In this document: positions 9,486 to 19,504 of the stretch, in pieces
Layout: the number at the start of each line of letters is the position of its first letter
Position numbering within the stretch: position 1 is the first letter of the stretch
From: Methanobacteriota archaeon
GTDB taxonomy: Archaea > Thermoplasmatota > Poseidoniia > Poseidoniales > Poseidoniaceae
Direction of reading: 5' to 3'
DNA: 64,000 bases
Assembly (NCBI GenBank): GCA_002722135.1
Contig: PBKJ01000008.1
Coordinates: forward strand, 27,807 to 91,806
Notes under the pieces: model-generated
What the model was told of the DNA's origin: nothing
Seen by the model: only the letters and a program-made list of their open reading frames with translations
Database searches by the model: none
Program-made: the position numbers and the translations under genes

Positions 9486-10226
9486 TCAGTATCCTTCTTG
9501 CTCGACACGTGGTGCAAGGAAGTACTTGACTGAGCCGCTGCCGTCGCTGAAGGTGAAGTCCATCGCCAGAGGGAAGTTCTCACCAAAGGCGATGGTCACG
9601 CTCTCGATGCTGCTGAACACCTTTCCGAGAGGGACGAGGTAGGTCAGGCTGTATTGGGACTTCGCGGGACTGTCGCAGGTGATGCCCTGAAGTTCGTCGT
9701 GGCCGTAGACCACGGTCACCGAGTCGTTCGGTCCGGACACGTGGATGGTGAACTTCTCCGGGTCAATCGAGAGGGTCACCAAGTCGCCCACCTGGCGGGC
9801 AGCGCGGAACGCTTGTGCCAGTTCCGAACCGCGGATCGTCACGCTGCACGGCAGGTCCAGGTTGGGGAGGTTGGGGGGGTTCAGGGTGTTGTTGTCGAGG
9901 GGACGCGAACTCCGGTCAATCTTGCCGAGGTTCATCAGCACGTCGCCCTTTCCATCGTAGGTCATCGAGATGATGTCGTCCGCGCCACCGAGGCTGATGA
10001 GCTCCTTGAGTTTCTTCATCTCGAGGCCCACCATCGCTTCCTCAACCTCCCAGGTTTCGAAGGCCACAGCGTCGACGTCGAGCTTGACCATCGCCACGTG
10101 GGATGGGTCGACAACACGGACGTTGAGCCCGTTCTCGCTGAAGTCGAAGCGCGCTTCTTCCACGACGATGCTGATGGTATCGGCAATGCGAGAGAGAAGC
10201 TCCTGTCGAGCGGTGACGTTCAGCAT
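9486..10226 (-). CDS. pcn: DNA polymerase sliding clamp (PCNA)
   Basis: Full-length PCNA-like: GLNVRVVDPSHVAMVKLDVDAVAFETWEV...SVTIAFGENFPLAMDFTFSDGSGSVKYFLAPRVEQE. Confidence 0.96.
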   Translation of the reverse strand: MLNVTARQELLSRIADTISIVVEEARFDFSENGLNVRVVDPSHVAMVKLDVDAVAFETWEVEEAMVGLEMKKLKELISLGGADDIISMTYDGKGDVLMNLGKIDRSSRPLDNNTLNPPNLPNLDLPCSVTIRGSELAQAFRAARQVGDLVTLSIDPEKFTIHVSGPNDSVTVVYGHDELQGITCDSPAKSQYSLTYLVPLGKVFSSIESVTIAFGENFPLAMDFTFSDGSGSVKYFLAPRVEQEGY

Positions 10227-10239
10227 ATGAGGACCCGAT

Positions 10240-11487
10240 TTGTCTGCCCCTTCGACGGCTTATGAACATCACCGGACGGAGCGGCGGAGTGCTGCGAAGC
10301 GAGCCGCAATTCTAAGAGGAGAGCCGCCACGGAGAAGCGTGGACGAGAGCGATGAGCGCGTCGGCACCGCGGAGCCGGTGCTCGGGCCTGACGGTCAACC
10401 CTACCGCGTGGCCGTGCTGGTGCCGACCATCAACAACGCCGATGAATTGGACGGTGTGTTGGCGCGCCTCATGCGCCAAACTTACCCGTCCTACGAGGTC
10501 ATCGTGTCCGATTCGAAGTCCAAGGACCACACGCGTGCGGTCTGCGAAAAGCACGGTGTAACGTGGTTTGACGACGATTCAACCAACCGAGCCGACGCGT
10601 GCACCAACGTCCTGCAGACCATGGACCACGACCTCGTCCTGTTCACCGACGACGACACCGTCCCGCCCATCGACTGGGTCGAGAACCTCGTGCGCTGGTT
10701 TGCCGACCCTGAGGTCGGTGGCGTCGGAGGCCCCAACTTTGCTCCCGATCACGATCCCTTTGGCGCAAAGTGCGCAGACGTGGCCTTCTGTACTCGCTTC
10801 ATGACCGCCGGCACGCGCTACGGGGCACGCCCGAAAGGAGAGCTCGTGCCCATCAGCCACAATCCGGGCGTGAATTGTGCCCACCGGATGGCCAACCTCC
10901 GAGAAGTCGGTTTCTTTGAATCGGGTTGCATCGGTGCAGAAGACGTCGTTTTGGACGCAAAAATTCAGCGCGCTGGACACAAGTTGTTCATGGATCCGTC
11001 CAACGTCATGCCCCACCGACGACGACGCCCGTTCAAGCCGTACATGAAGCAAATGCGGAACTACGGCTACACCCGCATGGTGGCCAACAAGCGCTGGCCG
11101 GAAATCGCAGCGTGGTCGCACACCGCCGTCGGCCTCTTCCCATGGCTTGTGATCGCGGCCACATTGGCCATGCTGGCCGGTGCCAGCACGGGTGGCGCAG
11201 CGCCTGATCTGTGGTTCACCCTTGAGGGCGAGTGGGACCTGTCCCGCGTCGCCTTCCATGGCACGCTGGGCCTTGCTTCACTCTACGTGGCCATCGCCTG
11301 GCTCGGAGCGGCCACGGGCACCAGTCCGCACCGCTCCATCGGCACCGTGGCCTTGGCACCGCTGTTCGTCTTCCTCGCGCACTGGGCGTACGGTCAGGGC
11401 GTCAACAAAGCATGGCGGGAAATCCGTAGAACCGGCGGGGCCGCTGGCGTTGGCCGGCAAATCGACGACCGCACACGGACCATCTGA
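10240..11487 (+). CDS. Glycosyltransferase family 2 with C-terminal TM helices
   Basis: TTG start; VLVPTINNADELDGVLARLMRQTYPSYEVIVSDSKSKD, TDDDT motif, hydrophobic C-terminus. Confidence 0.85.
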   Translation: MSAPSTAYEHHRTERRSAAKRAAILRGEPPRRSVDESDERVGTAEPVLGPDGQPYRVAVLVPTINNADELDGVLARLMRQTYPSYEVIVSDSKSKDHTRAVCEKHGVTWFDDDSTNRADACTNVLQTMDHDLVLFTDDDTVPPIDWVENLVRWFADPEVGGVGGPNFAPDHDPFGAKCADVAFCTRFMTAGTRYGARPKGELVPISHNPGVNCAHRMANLREVGFFESGCIGAEDVVLDAKIQRAGHKLFMDPSNVMPHRRRRPFKPYMKQMRNYGYTRMVANKRWPEIAAWSHTAVGLFPWLVIAATLAMLAGASTGGAAPDLWFTLEGEWDLSRVAFHGTLGLASLYVAIAWLGAATGTSPHRSIGTVALAPLFVFLAHWAYGQGVNKAWREIRRTGGAAGVGRQIDDRTRTI

Positions 11488-11525
11488 CGCAATCCTGTTG
11501 GTCTGCAGGCACCCCAACACCATCA

Positions 11526-11777
11526 ATGCCCGAGGACGACCGCCCCTTGTTGACCGACGAGGAGGAAATCTGGAGCGCCCTTCGAACGGCCATCGGCGGC
11601 CTTGCTGTGCTCGATCTGGTGACGATGATCATCGTCTCAGAAGCCATGGAAGAACGCACGTGGCAGGGCATGAGCGTCTCGGTATGGGCCATCGTCATCG
11701 GCGTGCCTATCTTCGCTCTTTTGAGCGCGCTGACGCTCTTTGGCGACCGAATCATCCTTCGGAATCATCGCCAATGA
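11526..11777 (+). CDS. Small membrane protein, unknown function
   Basis: 83 aa with two hydrophobic segments; 3' end overlaps convergent ABC transporter gene by 26 nt. Confidence 0.55.
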   Translation: MPEDDRPLLTDEEEIWSALRTAIGGLAVLDLVTMIIVSEAMEERTWQGMSVSVWAIVIGVPIFALLSALTLFGDRIILRNHRQ

Positions 11778-13587
11778 CCGCGCCCATGTCACCGGTCTGG
11801 ATCGTCCACTGGCTGGCGTACACGCCATTGATGTCCAAGAGGGCATCGTGCTGGCCACGCTCGACGATGGCGCCGTCCACCATCGCCAGAATTTCGTCGG
11901 CGTTGCGGATGGTCGACAGGCGATGAGCGACGGCGATGGTCGCACGCTGGGCGTTGGTCGCCAGCAGGTTTTCCTGAATGCGTCGCTCGGTTTCTGCGTC
12001 CAAAGCGCTGCTGGCCTCGTCGAGAATGAGCAAGCTTGGGGCCTTCAGCACCGCGCGAGCGAGGCTGACGCGTGCACGCTGTCCACCGGACAACTTGCTG
12101 CCTCGGTCCCCGACCATGGTGTTGAGGCCTTCTTCGAGGTCCTGAACGAAATCCCACGCTCCGGCCGTCTTGAGGGCAGCCTCAATCCCCGCTGCATCGG
12201 TGTCGATGTTGTAGCGGACGTTGTCCTCCACGGTCCCGTGGAAGAGGAACGGCTCTTGCGAGACGAAGCCAATGGCATCACGAACGGAATCCAAGGTGAA
12301 GGCCGAAACCGGTTGGCCGTTGATGAGCACCTCGCCCTCGTCTGGCGTGTAGTACCGCATGAGGAGCTTCAGGATGGTGGTTTTGCCGGCCCCCGTGTGG
12401 CCCATGACACCGAGGAAATCTCCGGCTTCAACCTTGAACGAAATCCGGGACAAGACGGGTTGGGTGGTCGAGGGGTAGGCGAAGGTGACGTTGCGGAATT
12501 CAACGGACGTGATGCCGCCCTCAAGGGGCACGGCTCCCGGCTCGTCAACGATGGTCGGCTCGAGGTCCACCGCAGCAAAGACCCGCCGAGCCGCGGCTTC
12601 GCCGCGCTGAAGTTGGTTCACAAGGATTCCAAAGATGAACAGCGGCATGGTCATCCGCGTGGAGATGAGCAGGAAGGTCACCAGTTCACCAGTGGTGATT
12701 TCACCGGCTTGGGCCAAGCGACCGCCGGCCACGGTCAGCAAACCGAAGGCGACACCGGCAATGGCGTATATGCCAGGGAGGAAGCGGTTGCGGTCTTGGC
12801 TTGCACCAATGGCCTGATCGCGGTATTCACCGGACTCACGCTGAACGCGGTCCGCCTCCCACGTCTGGGCGTTGTAGGCCTGCACCACCGCAATGCCCGA
12901 AATGAGGTTCTCGAGCACCGACGTGATGCCTCCCGTGGATTCGCGCTGCTTCCTGTACCGGCGCTGGACGCGCGTGGAAAACCAATACACGAGCGGGATG
13001 ATGAAGGTCAGCGGCCCGAAAATGACGGCCGCCAATTTCCACGACATGGAGAGGAGAATGAGGAAGGCGAAGCCGAAGGTCACCACAATACGGATGATGG
13101 AGGTGGATGAGTCCGCGACCACGTCTTCCAATTGGTTGACGTCAGAGGACAAGACCGACATGATTTGACCGGTTTGCCGCAAATCGTAGTAGGACGCTTC
13201 CATCGCGATGAGTGACTTGGTGGCGTCCATGCGAAGGTCGTGCTGAATTTTGTAGCCCAAGGTTTGCCACGAGTATTCGGAAATGCCTTGGAAGACCGCG
13301 AGCATGACGAAGGAGACGAAAATGATGAGGCCGTAACCAACAGCGGGCTGATTGAACGCCGTGACAAAGTCAACCACAGGGCCGAATCCTGCGATAGCCC
13401 CTGAGGTGAAGTGATCGACCGCCCAACCGATGGCGATGAAGGGCAGAAGGTCGGCGGCTCGTGCACAAGCGTTCGCAAGCATACCGGTGACCAAGCGACG
13501 CGGATATGCGGTCGCATAGGGCACAACGCGCCACAACTGACGGCCCATGACAGCGACGCGGTCATTGATGTCCTCGGGAGCCATCAT
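11752..13587 (-). CDS. ABC transporter, fused permease/ATP-binding (exporter type)
   Basis: TM domain plus GHTGAGKTTI Walker A, LSGGQRARVSLARAV signature, LLILDEASSALD Walker B. Confidence 0.94.
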   Translation of the reverse strand: MMAPEDINDRVAVMGRQLWRVVPYATAYPRRLVTGMLANACARAADLLPFIAIGWAVDHFTSGAIAGFGPVVDFVTAFNQPAVGYGLIIFVSFVMLAVFQGISEYSWQTLGYKIQHDLRMDATKSLIAMEASYYDLRQTGQIMSVLSSDVNQLEDVVADSSTSIIRIVVTFGFAFLILLSMSWKLAAVIFGPLTFIIPLVYWFSTRVQRRYRKQRESTGGITSVLENLISGIAVVQAYNAQTWEADRVQRESGEYRDQAIGASQDRNRFLPGIYAIAGVAFGLLTVAGGRLAQAGEITTGELVTFLLISTRMTMPLFIFGILVNQLQRGEAAARRVFAAVDLEPTIVDEPGAVPLEGGITSVEFRNVTFAYPSTTQPVLSRISFKVEAGDFLGVMGHTGAGKTTILKLLMRYYTPDEGEVLINGQPVSAFTLDSVRDAIGFVSQEPFLFHGTVEDNVRYNIDTDAAGIEAALKTAGAWDFVQDLEEGLNTMVGDRGSKLSGGQRARVSLARAVLKAPSLLILDEASSALDAETERRIQENLLATNAQRATIAVAHRLSTIRNADEILAMVDGAIVERGQHDALLDINGVYASQWTIQTGDMGAVIGDDSEG

Positions 13588-13702
13588 GTCTCCACTCGTC
13601 CCGCGACGCATGGTTTGCGCTCGTCAAGTGGCCTTTGAACGCTCGTGTTCACCCGGCCTGAATCAACCAATGCTTGATGAGGGTTCAGCAGAACCAGACC
13701 AC

Positions 13703-16700
13703 ATGACCCGACGTGCTGCGCATGCCTTGTTCTTCAGCGCGCTGATGCTCATCCAAATCACGGCTCCGTTGGCTGCCGGAACGCCAACGAACGGGCCAGA
13801 ACGCGTGCTCGACACGGACGTCGACCTGACGTTGCTTGACGCCTTCGGCATGCAACCAAGCGGCGACCTCGCCGAAGGATGGTTCGCTCCAACCGAGGCT
13901 GGCCATGTCAACCTCGTTCACCGCACGTCCGCGCTTGTGGCCCCATCGGATTGGGCGTCATGGACCGGTGAGCAGGGCCTGCTTGACGGCTGGTTCGTCC
14001 TTGGAACCACGTGGCCGGTGCCAACGCCTTGGGAAGGCGAACTTGCAGAGGCCGGCATCGCGTGTGGATCCTTCCTTCCACCGGCTGCCTTCCATTGCGA
14101 GGTGAACGGGCTCCTGCCGAACGACCTCGAAGCCTTGGGCGTCACCGGCATGCAGCGACTCGCGCCTTCGGACCGTGTCCGAGAAGGGCTGCTTGAATCG
14201 CTGTATGGACAGGACGAACCCGTCTTGGCCAGCGCGATGCTCGCTGGTGAGAGGCTCCCTGAGACCCTGCCTCATGGCGTTGAGGTCCTCAGCCACAGCG
14301 GACGGTTCGCAGATTTCCTGCTCAGCAGTGAAGGGCTGAGCACGCTCGCACACGAGCCTGCCCTTGAGTGGGTGGAGCCTCGTCCGTGGTTCGTGAACTT
14401 CAACGACGAAGCCCGCCACATCATGAACGTCACCGGCGTCTCCTCCACCAGCTCCATGGGAGCGACGTCGACGGGTTGGACCGGACTTGACGGATCGGGC
14501 GTCATCGTGACCGTGGCCGACACCGGCCTCGACAACGGGGTCAACAACTCGAACATGCACCCTGATTTTGCCGATCACATCGTCGATGTGGTGTCCTTCG
14601 GCGTCCCCTCTGGCACATGTTCGTACTACAGCCTCCCGACCTGCAACGACGGTGCGGCCGACGAGTGGTCGGGCCACGGAACGCACGTGGCAGGCTCCGT
14701 GCTTGGTGACGGTACCCACAGCAACGGCGCCATCCAAGGCGCAGCGCCGGAAGCCCGGCTGTATTTCCAAGCCATCGAGACGGAGGCGACCATCTCAGGA
14801 ACCACAGACGGCTACCTCCTTGGCATCCCAAACAACCTCTACGATTTGTTTGAGCCCGCATACGACAACGGTTCTCGTGTGCACACCAACTCGTGGGGTT
14901 CAGCGGTCAACGGTCAGTACACCACGTCCTCTGCACAAGCCGACGCCAGCGCACAGATTCTCTGGGACATGGCGATTTTGTTCGCTGCCGGGAACGAAGG
15001 CACGGACGGCAACAGCGACGGTGAAGTGGATTTGGACAGCATGTCCTCACCGGGCACCGCAAAGAACGTCATCACGGTCGGCGCGACAGAGAACGATCGT
15101 TCCTCGGTCACCTCCACGTGGGGGGGATGGTGGCCTGGTGATTACCCGACCAACCCCGTCAAGGACGACCGCCATGCGGACAACATCGACGGCATGGCGG
15201 CGTTTTCCAGTCGGGGCCCTACCGACGACTCACGTCTCAAACCGGACGTCTCTGCACCGGGCGCGTGGATCCTGAGCACAAAGTCCCGGGACACCACGAG
15301 CGTCGGTTGGGGCGCCTACAACACCTCGTACACCTACATGGGCGGCACGAGCATGGCCACGCCTCTCACGGCCGGCGCCACGGCCTTGCTCATTCAGCAC
15401 CTCGACGATAACCTCGGCCACAGCCAACCCTCCTCCGCGCTGGTGAAAGCCATCCTTGCCGCCTCGTCCACCGACATGGCAGGCCAATACAGCTCCTCGA
15501 CCAACGGCGCCGGTGAAACAGCCCCCAACGACCACGAAGGCTGGGGTCGTGTGGACATGTGGACGGCGGTGAATGCCTCCTTTGTCGACAACGAGAGCGT
15601 CAGCACCAACGACGAGCGTGGTTGGAGTTTCAACGTCCCCAACGGAGCCGACGACTTCCGCGTGATGCTCGCTTGGACCGACCCCGCCTCGACACCTGCC
15701 GCTTCGACGAATCTGGTCAACGACCTGGACCTGGCCGTGAAAGACCCAAGTGGGACGTGGACAAACCTGTCCAACGACGAAGACAACCTTCGCGGTCTGA
15801 CCTTCACATCCCCCGCGCAAGGGACGTGGGAGGTCCACGTCATCGGCACGAGCGTCCCGCAGGGTGGGCCGCAGATGTTTGCGATGACGCTGAGCGAAAA
15901 TTGGACCCTGACCAACCTCACACAGGATGCTGATTTGGACGGTGTTGAGGACGACGACGACGATTGTCCCAACGACTACGGCCGATCGACCGTCGATCGT
16001 GTCGGTTGTCCTGACACGGACAACGACGGCTATTCCAATCAGGACGCCAACTGGACGCTGGCCAACGGCGCTGACGCCTTCCCCGCTGAACCCACGCAAT
16101 GGGCGGACAGCGATTATGACGGCTACGGCGACAACGCCGTGGGCTTCCAGCCGGACGCATGTACGTCCGTGGCGGGCAACTCCACTCAAGACCGGTTTGG
16201 CTGCATCGACAGCGACGGCGACGGATGGTCGGACCCCGTCGGAGGATACACCGTCGAAAGCGGCGGCGACGCCTGTGATGACGTCCTCGGCACGTCTTGG
16301 CGTGACCGCAACGGTTGCACCGATGAGGACGGCGACGGAGCCTCCGACCCAGACCCCACCGGCGCCTCGTCGTCCAACGGTAGCGCTTGGGGCGTCACGG
16401 AGGGTGCAGACGCCTTCCTCGGCGACGACACGCAGTGGGTGGACACCGACGGGGACGGATACGGCGACAATCCTGCGCCAGCCACGGACCCGGACGGCTG
16501 CCCAACGCAGTTCGGAGACTCGACGGCCGACCGGCTGGGTTGCCCGGACACCGACGGTGACACCTACTCAGACCCTGATTCAGGGTTTACCGCCGCTCAC
16601 GGCGCGGATGCCTTCCCCAACGAAGCCTCACAGTGGGCCGATCAAGACGGCGATGGCTACGGCGACAACGCCACGGGCACGCAGCCGGATGCATGCCCCA

Positions 16701-19288
16701 CCGTGCCCGGCACGTCCACGGAAGCCAACCGTCTGGGTTGCCCAGACGGTGACGGTGACGGTTGGGCCGACGTGGACGACGCTTTCCCCTTCGAATCCAC
16801 GCAGTGGAACGACACGGACATGGACGGCTACGGGGACAACGCGATGGGGGCGAATCCCGACGCTTGTCCCTCCACGGCAGGCACCTCAACCAACGACCGC
16901 CTTGGGTGCGCGGACAGCGACGGAGACGGCTATTCGGACCCAGACGCCGGATGGACCACCGCGCAAGGGGCGGACGAATGGCCCTCCGACGCCACCCAAT
17001 GGGTGGACGCTGACGCCGACGGTTACGGGGACAATCCGGCCGGAACGATGGGTGACGCCTGTCCAGGCGTGACGGGCGGCTCGTCGGTGGATCGTTACGG
17101 TTGCCCAGACGCAGACGGCGACGGGTACTCGGACGCCGACGGCAGTTGGACCGTCCTCAACGGTGCCGACGCCTTCCCAAGCGACGCTTCTCGCTGGGCG
17201 GACAGCGATGGCGACGGCTACGACGACACCATCGATGACGCCTGTCCCAACGCTGCGGGCACGTCTTCACTGGACCGCCAAGGGTGCCCCGACCGAGACA
17301 GCGACGGCTGGTCGGACCCGGACGGGGTGTGGACCGTCGCTGATGGCGCGGATGCCTTTGTGATGGACGGCACCCAGTGGGCCGACCAGGACGGTGACGG
17401 ATACGGCGACAACAGCACCGGCACCTTGGCCGATGCCTGCCCGACACAGGCCGGCTCCTCGTGGCAAAACGGCACCCTTGGTTGCCCAGACTCGGACGGT
17501 GACGGTTGGGCCGACGCCGAAGATCAGGCTCCCAACGACGGCACGCAGTGGGTGGACACCGACGGAGACGGATACTTCGACAACTCCGGGGGAACCATGC
17601 CAGATGCATGCCCGAACGTTCAGGGCAATTCCACGGCGGCCAACCGATACGGATGTCCGGACACCGACGGTGACGGCTGGGACGACGCCATCGACGTGCT
17701 TCCGAACCTGCCCTCGCAGTGGGCTGATCAAGACGGTGACGGATACGGCGACAACGCCACGGGTCCGCAACATGATGCGTGTCCCGGAGAAGCCGGCACC
17801 TCTACCGTTGACCGCTTTGGCTGCCCCGACGCGGACAACGACGGTGTCTCAGACCTCGGTGACGCCTTCCCTGACGACCCGAGCCGCACTGCGGACGCTG
17901 ACGGCGACGGCATCGACGACCCAAGCGATGGGTGCCCTGCCTTGGCGGGCACGTCAACCAGCCCCGTGACCGGATGCCCGGACACGGACGGAGACGGCGT
18001 GGCCGATGCTCAGCCCGGTGTCGACGGCATCGGTGAAGTGCGCATCGACCAAGGTGCCGATCCTTTCCCCAACGACCCGACACAATCGGCCGATTCGGAC
18101 GGCGACGGCTACGGCAACAACGCCTCGGGCACCGAAGGCGACGCCTGTCCAAGCGTGGCAGGGAATTCGACCTTCGACCGATTCGGCTGTCCTGATTCAG
18201 ACGGTGACGGCGCCTCGGACGAAGGAGATGAATTCCCGAACGACCCCTCCCAGATCGGTGACACCGACAACGACGGCTACGGCGATCTCGCGTCGGGTGA
18301 ACAACCCGATGCTTGTCCGGGCACAGCAGGAACGTCCACGCTCGACCGCTTCGGTTGTCCGGACAGCGACGGCGACGGCCAAAGCGACCTCAACGACCCT
18401 TGGCCAAGCGATGGAGCCGTGTGGTCGGATGGGGACGGTGACGGCTACGCTGACCAAGGTGGAACGTCGGTTTCAGACGATTGCCCGTCGGTGGCAGGAA
18501 CCTCCACGCACTCGAGTGCACGGGGTTGTGAAGACCGGGATGAAGACGGCTGGTCGGATGACGAAGACGCCTTCCCAGACCTTTCCACACAACAGGTGGA
18601 CAGCGACGGTGACGGATACGGTGACAACAACAGCATCGGTGCCGAGTCGCCGGACCATTGGCCGCAGGATGCCTCACGTAACGTGGCGGAAGCGACCCTC
18701 GAATGCCAGCTGGTCGATCCAGAGGTCGATTTGGCGGTGGGGCCAAAGTTCGCCTTCACGTGCACCGTCACCCACAGCATGGACGTCCCCGTTACGGCCC
18801 GTGTCACGTGGGACGGCGGCTCGGACTTGTTCGGTGGCGCTCGCTCACAAACCGTCGTCATCGCACCCGAGGCGGACAACGCCACGCTGTGGTTCCAAAC
18901 CGAGGTGGCACGCATGGTGCCCATCGATTTGGTCATCACCGTGCTCGAACCAGGCGGCAGCGTCGCCATGGACGAAGTCACGCTGAAGGTGAACGTGGTC
19001 GACAGTCGCTTGTTCGAGGTGGACGAACCGACGCGAATGGAATGGACCGACATGTCATGGTGGGTGGACGACGAACGTGGACAGGTGGCCCTCGGCCAGG
19101 TGCTCTTGATCGTCCTCCTGCTCGGCTTGTTGGTGCAAGGCCGTCGGCGACGAACGCGGTGGGAAGAGGAACGAGAGGCCCTCGCCATGGCGCTGGTGGA
19201 ACGTCGACGAACGGCACCACCGATGTCCTCGACACCGCCCCCACCGCAGGGCATCCCGAGCCTGCAGCAGCGACCGCCAAACCCCTGA
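13703..19288 (+). CDS. Secreted/membrane-anchored S8 (subtilisin-like) protease with TSP3-like repeat array
   Basis: Signal peptide MTRRAAHALFFSALMLIQITAPLAAG; triad motifs VADTGLD, GHGTHVAGS, GGTSMATP; about 15 DACP..GCPD-DGDG units; C-terminal TM VLLIVLLLGLLVQGRRRR. Confidence 0.92.
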   Translation: MTRRAAHALFFSALMLIQITAPLAAGTPTNGPERVLDTDVDLTLLDAFGMQPSGDLAEGWFAPTEAGHVNLVHRTSALVAPSDWASWTGEQGLLDGWFVLGTTWPVPTPWEGELAEAGIACGSFLPPAAFHCEVNGLLPNDLEALGVTGMQRLAPSDRVREGLLESLYGQDEPVLASAMLAGERLPETLPHGVEVLSHSGRFADFLLSSEGLSTLAHEPALEWVEPRPWFVNFNDEARHIMNVTGVSSTSSMGATSTGWTGLDGSGVIVTVADTGLDNGVNNSNMHPDFADHIVDVVSFGVPSGTCSYYSLPTCNDGAADEWSGHGTHVAGSVLGDGTHSNGAIQGAAPEARLYFQAIETEATISGTTDGYLLGIPNNLYDLFEPAYDNGSRVHTNSWGSAVNGQYTTSSAQADASAQILWDMAILFAAGNEGTDGNSDGEVDLDSMSSPGTAKNVITVGATENDRSSVTSTWGGWWPGDYPTNPVKDDRHADNIDGMAAFSSRGPTDDSRLKPDVSAPGAWILSTKSRDTTSVGWGAYNTSYTYMGGTSMATPLTAGATALLIQHLDDNLGHSQPSSALVKAILAASSTDMAGQYSSSTNGAGETAPNDHEGWGRVDMWTAVNASFVDNESVSTNDERGWSFNVPNGADDFRVMLAWTDPASTPAASTNLVNDLDLAVKDPSGTWTNLSNDEDNLRGLTFTSPAQGTWEVHVIGTSVPQGGPQMFAMTLSENWTLTNLTQDADLDGVEDDDDDCPNDYGRSTVDRVGCPDTDNDGYSNQDANWTLANGADAFPAEPTQWADSDYDGYGDNAVGFQPDACTSVAGNSTQDRFGCIDSDGDGWSDPVGGYTVESGGDACDDVLGTSWRDRNGCTDEDGDGASDPDPTGASSSNGSAWGVTEGADAFLGDDTQWVDTDGDGYGDNPAPATDPDGCPTQFGDSTADRLGCPDTDGDTYSDPDSGFTAAHGADAFPNEASQWADQDGDGYGDNATGTQPDACPTVPGTSTEANRLGCPDGDGDGWADVDDAFPFESTQWNDTDMDGYGDNAMGANPDACPSTAGTSTNDRLGCADSDGDGYSDPDAGWTTAQGADEWPSDATQWVDADADGYGDNPAGTMGDACPGVTGGSSVDRYGCPDADGDGYSDADGSWTVLNGADAFPSDASRWADSDGDGYDDTIDDACPNAAGTSSLDRQGCPDRDSDGWSDPDGVWTVADGADAFVMDGTQWADQDGDGYGDNSTGTLADACPTQAGSSWQNGTLGCPDSDGDGWADAEDQAPNDGTQWVDTDGDGYFDNSGGTMPDACPNVQGNSTAANRYGCPDTDGDGWDDAIDVLPNLPSQWADQDGDGYGDNATGPQHDACPGEAGTSTVDRFGCPDADNDGVSDLGDAFPDDPSRTADADGDGIDDPSDGCPALAGTSTSPVTGCPDTDGDGVADAQPGVDGIGEVRIDQGADPFPNDPTQSADSDGDGYGNNASGTEGDACPSVAGNSTFDRFGCPDSDGDGASDEGDEFPNDPSQIGDTDNDGYGDLASGEQPDACPGTAGTSTLDRFGCPDSDGDGQSDLNDPWPSDGAVWSDGDGDGYADQGGTSVSDDCPSVAGTSTHSSARGCEDRDEDGWSDDEDAFPDLSTQQVDSDGDGYGDNNSIGAESPDHWPQDASRNVAEATLECQLVDPEVDLAVGPKFAFTCTVTHSMDVPVTARVTWDGGSDLFGGARSQTVVIAPEADNATLWFQTEVARMVPIDLVITVLEPGGSVAMDEVTLKVNVVDSRLFEVDEPTRMEWTDMSWWVDDERGQVALGQVLLIVLLLGLLVQGRRRRTRWEEEREALAMALVERRRTAPPMSSTPPPPQGIPSLQQRPPNP
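15936..18650 (+). repeat. Tandem protein-level TSP3-like Ca-binding repeats (about 15 units) within the S8 protease gene
   Basis: Recurring unit GADAFP..TQWADxDGDGYGDNxxGxxPDACPxxxGTSTxDRxGCPDxDGDGWSD. Confidence 0.85.
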
Positions 19289-19336
19289 AGCTGCGACGCG
19301 TCCGCCACCGCCTGAAGGTGAACACCACGCCGAGGT

Positions 19337-19407
19337 GCGGATAGCGGGAGTCGAACCCACGACATAAGGTTGGAAACCTCAGATGATAACCACTTCACCA
19401 TATCCGC
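19337..19407 (-). tRNA. tRNA-Gly (anticodon TCC), no encoded CCA
   Basis: Reverse complement GCGGATA TG GTGA-AGTGGTTA-TCAT C TGAGG-TTTCCAA-CCTTA TGTC GTGGG-TTCGACT-CCCGC TATCCGC folds as a cloverleaf, 71 nt. Confidence 0.95.
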
Positions 19408-19504
19408 TGGCGTGTTGACTCGGCGTGTGGCCATCCTGTCTTGAGGTCATCGGCCGGCCAGACGACATGGCGAAGTCCTTAGGAACCGGGCATTCGACCA
19501 ACCC

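Noticed and set aside
11740-13110. 456-aa + strand ORF
   Set aside because: Antisense to a clear ABC exporter gene; composition typical of high-GC shadow ORFs, no motifs.
15230-16189. Minus-strand ORFs opposite the TSP3 array
   Set aside because: Shadow frames of the Asp/Gly codon repeats (GAC/GGC), not independent genes.
15936-18650. Periodic DNA repeats resembling a CRISPR-like or satellite array
   Set aside because: Periodicity is explained by in-frame protein repeats; no conserved identical direct repeats with unique spacers and no cas genes.
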